64,000 nt of DNA from Fibrobacter sp. (GTDB lineage: Bacteria; Fibrobacterota; Fibrobacteria; Fibrobacterales; Fibrobacteraceae): positions 1 to 64,000 of the forward strand of contig JAKSIJ010000003.1 of NCBI GenBank assembly GCA_024398875.1, read 5' to 3'. This document shows, one piece after another, positions 61,896-64,000 of this stretch (position 1 is the first letter of the stretch; each line of letters starts with the position of its first letter). A program made the position numbers and the translations under genes. The notes under the pieces were generated by a model. The model was not told where the DNA came from. It saw only the letters and a list, made by a program, of their open reading frames with translations, and did not search any database.

Positions 61896-64000
61896 CTACA
61901 GCAAATCAATAATGGCCGCGAATAACGTATCCGCCAGCACATTGGTTTCCAAGCCTTCAAAGACACTGAACTGGTTGAACATAATTTTTCCATTCCCGAA
62001 GGGGAGAAGCTGCAAGTCAACTCCAGTTTTCACGTCTTCATCGTGAATGCTGATGGAACGTGCAAAGACTTTTGCTCCCGGCAACTCATTGAGGCTAAGG
62101 CCCGGCATAACTGCCGCTGCATTCTGGTCCAAAACGGCTTGACCGCCGAAGACGGAAAGGAGCTTGGAATCCTTAGGCAGGTAGTGGAGAGACAGTCCGT
62201 TTGCACCGGTAGTCCAGTGAGATTCAATTGCGCAATCAAACTGATGGCTCTGATTCAGGAAGTCAATGTCTTCTTGAGTCATGTCAGAAAGAAGCAGTGT
62301 CTTTCCGCCATTCTTGGTCACATCCACAATCTTATTCAAGATTTCATCGGGCCAGGAACTGAGGTTTGCCGTAAAGATAATCTGCTCCGGTCCAGAAAGT
62401 GCAGCCAAGGCATCGCTGGATTCTTCGCTATTATCTAGGAAACAGACCTTCTTGATGGAATCTTTCACATTGACAGATTCCAGCACAATCAGTTCTTCGA
62501 AAGCGGAATGGATTTCCTTTCCATTGTTCTTCAAAGTTTGTTTGATTTGGAATTTTCCTGTGGTCTTGGGAGCAATTAAAGTACATACTCCAAGCTGAGT
62601 CAAGCTTGTCTTACCTGCAGGTTCATTTGGAGTAAGATTCTTTGTGCTGAGGACCTTTCCGTTTCCATCCATCAATGCAATTTCCACAGAAATGTTTTCC
62701 AGACGACTGTTGTTGAGGAGAGTCACCTGGAAAGAGACCTCGCTTTGAGGGGCGACCACATGTTCCAGTTCGCTAATGAGAACGCGACTAGGAGTGGTTA
62801 TTTCTTTAGCAAATCCTTCAAAGCCCTTGCTCACGCGATTTTCATCACAGAATCCGCTAAAGTCTGTTCCAAAGTCAGCCCATTCCGAGAGGAAGAAGCC
62901 TGAAACCTGAGGATTGCTCTGGAATGCGGTAATCTGATCCAACTTACTCTTTATGCCAATGCGGCTTGCATCTGCAATGAACGCATCTAAATTGTTCCAT
63001 ACCGACTCAGGAGAAGCAATAAACGTATCCATCGCCTTATAAACATTCTTGATGGACTTTTGAATCTTGGCACTACGCGGTCCCTTGATGGTGGTTGCCT
63101 TCTTGGGGAGAAGCGAGTGATTCTTTAGGGTGACGAGAAGTTTGTTTTCCACTCCGTCTGCCACATTTTCATCTTCATCCTGGAAGCGGCTATCGCCGAG
63201 GCCAGCGTCGGGCACGGTAAATTCTTCTTCGTCCTTGTCAAACAAGTGGGCGAGGAAGTGGCTATAGCTTGCATTGGGGCAAAGCCGCGGATTCACACGC
63301 AATGAGGAATAGGTGGAAATCCTATCAACGGTCACCGGAAGAAGCTTGCCCGTATCCTTATGGAAATTGCCTTCATTATCCAGATAGATACTATCAAGAT
63401 TGCTGATGACAGGGCGAGTCATATCCACGGGGCTGATGGTGTTCAGAAGTTTGTTTCCGTTTTGCAGCATGAAGGTGCCATTTTCGGAGCCAAGAACCCA
63501 AACGGCAATGCATGGATGATTGTGCTGTTCCTTGACGATATCGTTAATAAGCTTCTTTGCAATTTCCAAGCCCTGCGCAGTTGAACGCATGGTATGGATG
63601 GGGAATTCCTGAAATACCAGAAGACCAATTTCATCGCAAATATCAAGTGCTTCATTGCTCAAGGGAGCGCCGCAACTACGAATTGCGTTGAATCCTGCGG
63701 CTTTCACGGCTTGAAGGTCTTTCTTCAACTTCGGGTTATCCTGGGTCCAAAGTCCGCCTTCACTCCACTGCTGGTTGTAGCATACACCTTGAATTTTGAG
63801 AATAGCGTCATTCAGGTAGTAGTCGCCCTTGATACAGTCAAACTTCCGGAAGGAGAATGTCCGAACAACAGGAAAGGTGTACTCGGGAGCCTTGCCCTTG
63901 TTGCCCTTGATTTCAAGTTGGACTTCCACCGCGAACATATTGGGGCGGTCCAGGCTCCAAATGCACTTGTCGCGCTTCCAATCCTTAATGGAAAGAACGA
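61896..64000 (-). CDS. GH2-family glycoside hydrolase, 5' end outside the window
   Basis: The frame is open to base 64000 on the minus strand, so the N-terminus is missing. GH2 features: IKGDYYLNDAILKIQGVCYNQQ (entry to the barrel), FNAIRSCGAPLSNEALDICDEIGLLVFQEFP, acid/base E in WVLGSENGT (family GNE), and nucleophile E in FFLSEWADFG. The region after the barrel (from about ITTPSRVLISELEHV) is beta-rich, and the last 170 residues are an alpha/beta domain with KTLLLSDMTQEDIDFL. Likely an exo-acting beta-mannosidase/beta-galactosidase-like enzyme on plant polysaccharide fragments; specificity cannot be read. Confidence 0.85.
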   Translation of the reverse strand, partial: VLSIKDWKRDKCIWSLDRPNMFAVEVQLEIKGNKGKAPEYTFPVVRTFSFRKFDCIKGDYYLNDAILKIQGVCYNQQWSEGGLWTQDNPKLKKDLQAVKAAGFNAIRSCGAPLSNEALDICDEIGLLVFQEFPIHTMRSTAQGLEIAKKLINDIVKEQHNHPCIAVWVLGSENGTFMLQNGNKLLNTISPVDMTRPVISNLDSIYLDNEGNFHKDTGKLLPVTVDRISTYSSLRVNPRLCPNASYSHFLAHLFDKDEEEFTVPDAGLGDSRFQDEDENVADGVENKLLVTLKNHSLLPKKATTIKGPRSAKIQKSIKNVYKAMDTFIASPESVWNNLDAFIADASRIGIKSKLDQITAFQSNPQVSGFFLSEWADFGTDFSGFCDENRVSKGFEGFAKEITTPSRVLISELEHVVAPQSEVSFQVTLLNNSRLENISVEIALMDGNGKVLSTKNLTPNEPAGKTSLTQLGVCTLIAPKTTGKFQIKQTLKNNGKEIHSAFEELIVLESVNVKDSIKKVCFLDNSEESSDALAALSGPEQIIFTANLSSWPDEILNKIVDVTKNGGKTLLLSDMTQEDIDFLNQSHQFDCAIESHWTTGANGLSLHYLPKDSKLLSVFGGQAVLDQNAAAVMPGLSLNELPGAKVFARSISIHDEDVKTGVDLQLLPFGNGKIMFNQFSVFEGLETNVLADTLFAAIIDLL

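Overview
The window looks like part of a Fibrobacter chromosome (rumen or gut cellulolytic lineage), probably Fibrobacter or a close relative. The strongest evidence is four genes with the Fibrobacter succinogenes major paralogous (FISUMP, 'Fib_succ_major') domain, three complete or near-complete lipoproteins and one broken copy. Plant-cell-wall enzymes at both edges (a GH10 xylanase on the left, a GH2 glycosidase on the right), many small lipoproteins and beta-barrel outer-membrane proteins, and AT-rich TATATT-like promoters agree with this. No database search was possible, so family names rest on motifs read by eye.

Layout. 1-6 kb: end of a GH10 xylanase; alanine racemase on the minus strand; then a tight plus-strand operon of chorismate mutase, prephenate dehydrogenase, a strongly diverged EPSP-synthase-like protein and NAD kinase. 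6-8 kb: a class II Fic protein behind a triple repeat, and a zeta-toxin-like kinase with a small partner. 8-12.6 kb: topoisomerase IV genes parC and parE. 12.9-14.1 kb: a Ser/Glu-repeat FISUMP lipoprotein.

14.2-19.8 kb is the unusual part. Eight near-identical 35-bp repeats plus one truncated copy, all in the same orientation, split the DNA into cassettes of about 0.2-0.95 kb. Each cassette holds one small self-contained unit (PIN/RelB toxin-antitoxin pair, outer-membrane protein, membrane protein, 47-residue coiled-coil protein, amber-interrupted FISUMP lipoprotein, lipoprotein) or gene fragments that end exactly at a repeat boundary (an ATPase remnant, a headless C-terminus, a phage-morphogenesis-like N-terminus). 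There is no transposase, and the repeat does not carry the consensus boxes of an integron attC site. It has an imperfect dyad around an A5 centre, as a tyrosine-recombinase core site would. I propose a dif-like or integron-like cassette array, and this is the main lead.

19.9-31 kb: a truncated ParE toxin, a lipoprotein, then a minus-strand operon of two FecR-domain proteins, a large outer-membrane barrel and an FAD oxidoreductase; then a plus-strand operon of a small conserved protein, ybeY and a CorC/HlyC transporter. 31-43 kb is housekeeping: thrH, hslO, a DJ-1 protein, mnmA, a queuosine-precursor transporter, the moxR/DUF58/transglutaminase operon, sufB, a GT2-like protein and a PorQ-like barrel. 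43.5-54 kb: tRNA-Lys, mfd, a TatD protein, another FISUMP lipoprotein, leuD/leuC, and a two-gene unit with a membrane-anchored M23 peptidase that has an unusual P-loop-like N-terminus. 54.4-61.8 kb: one 2460-residue exported protein of about 22 cadherin-like repeats with Lys-rich loops and tail. The window ends inside a GH2 gene.
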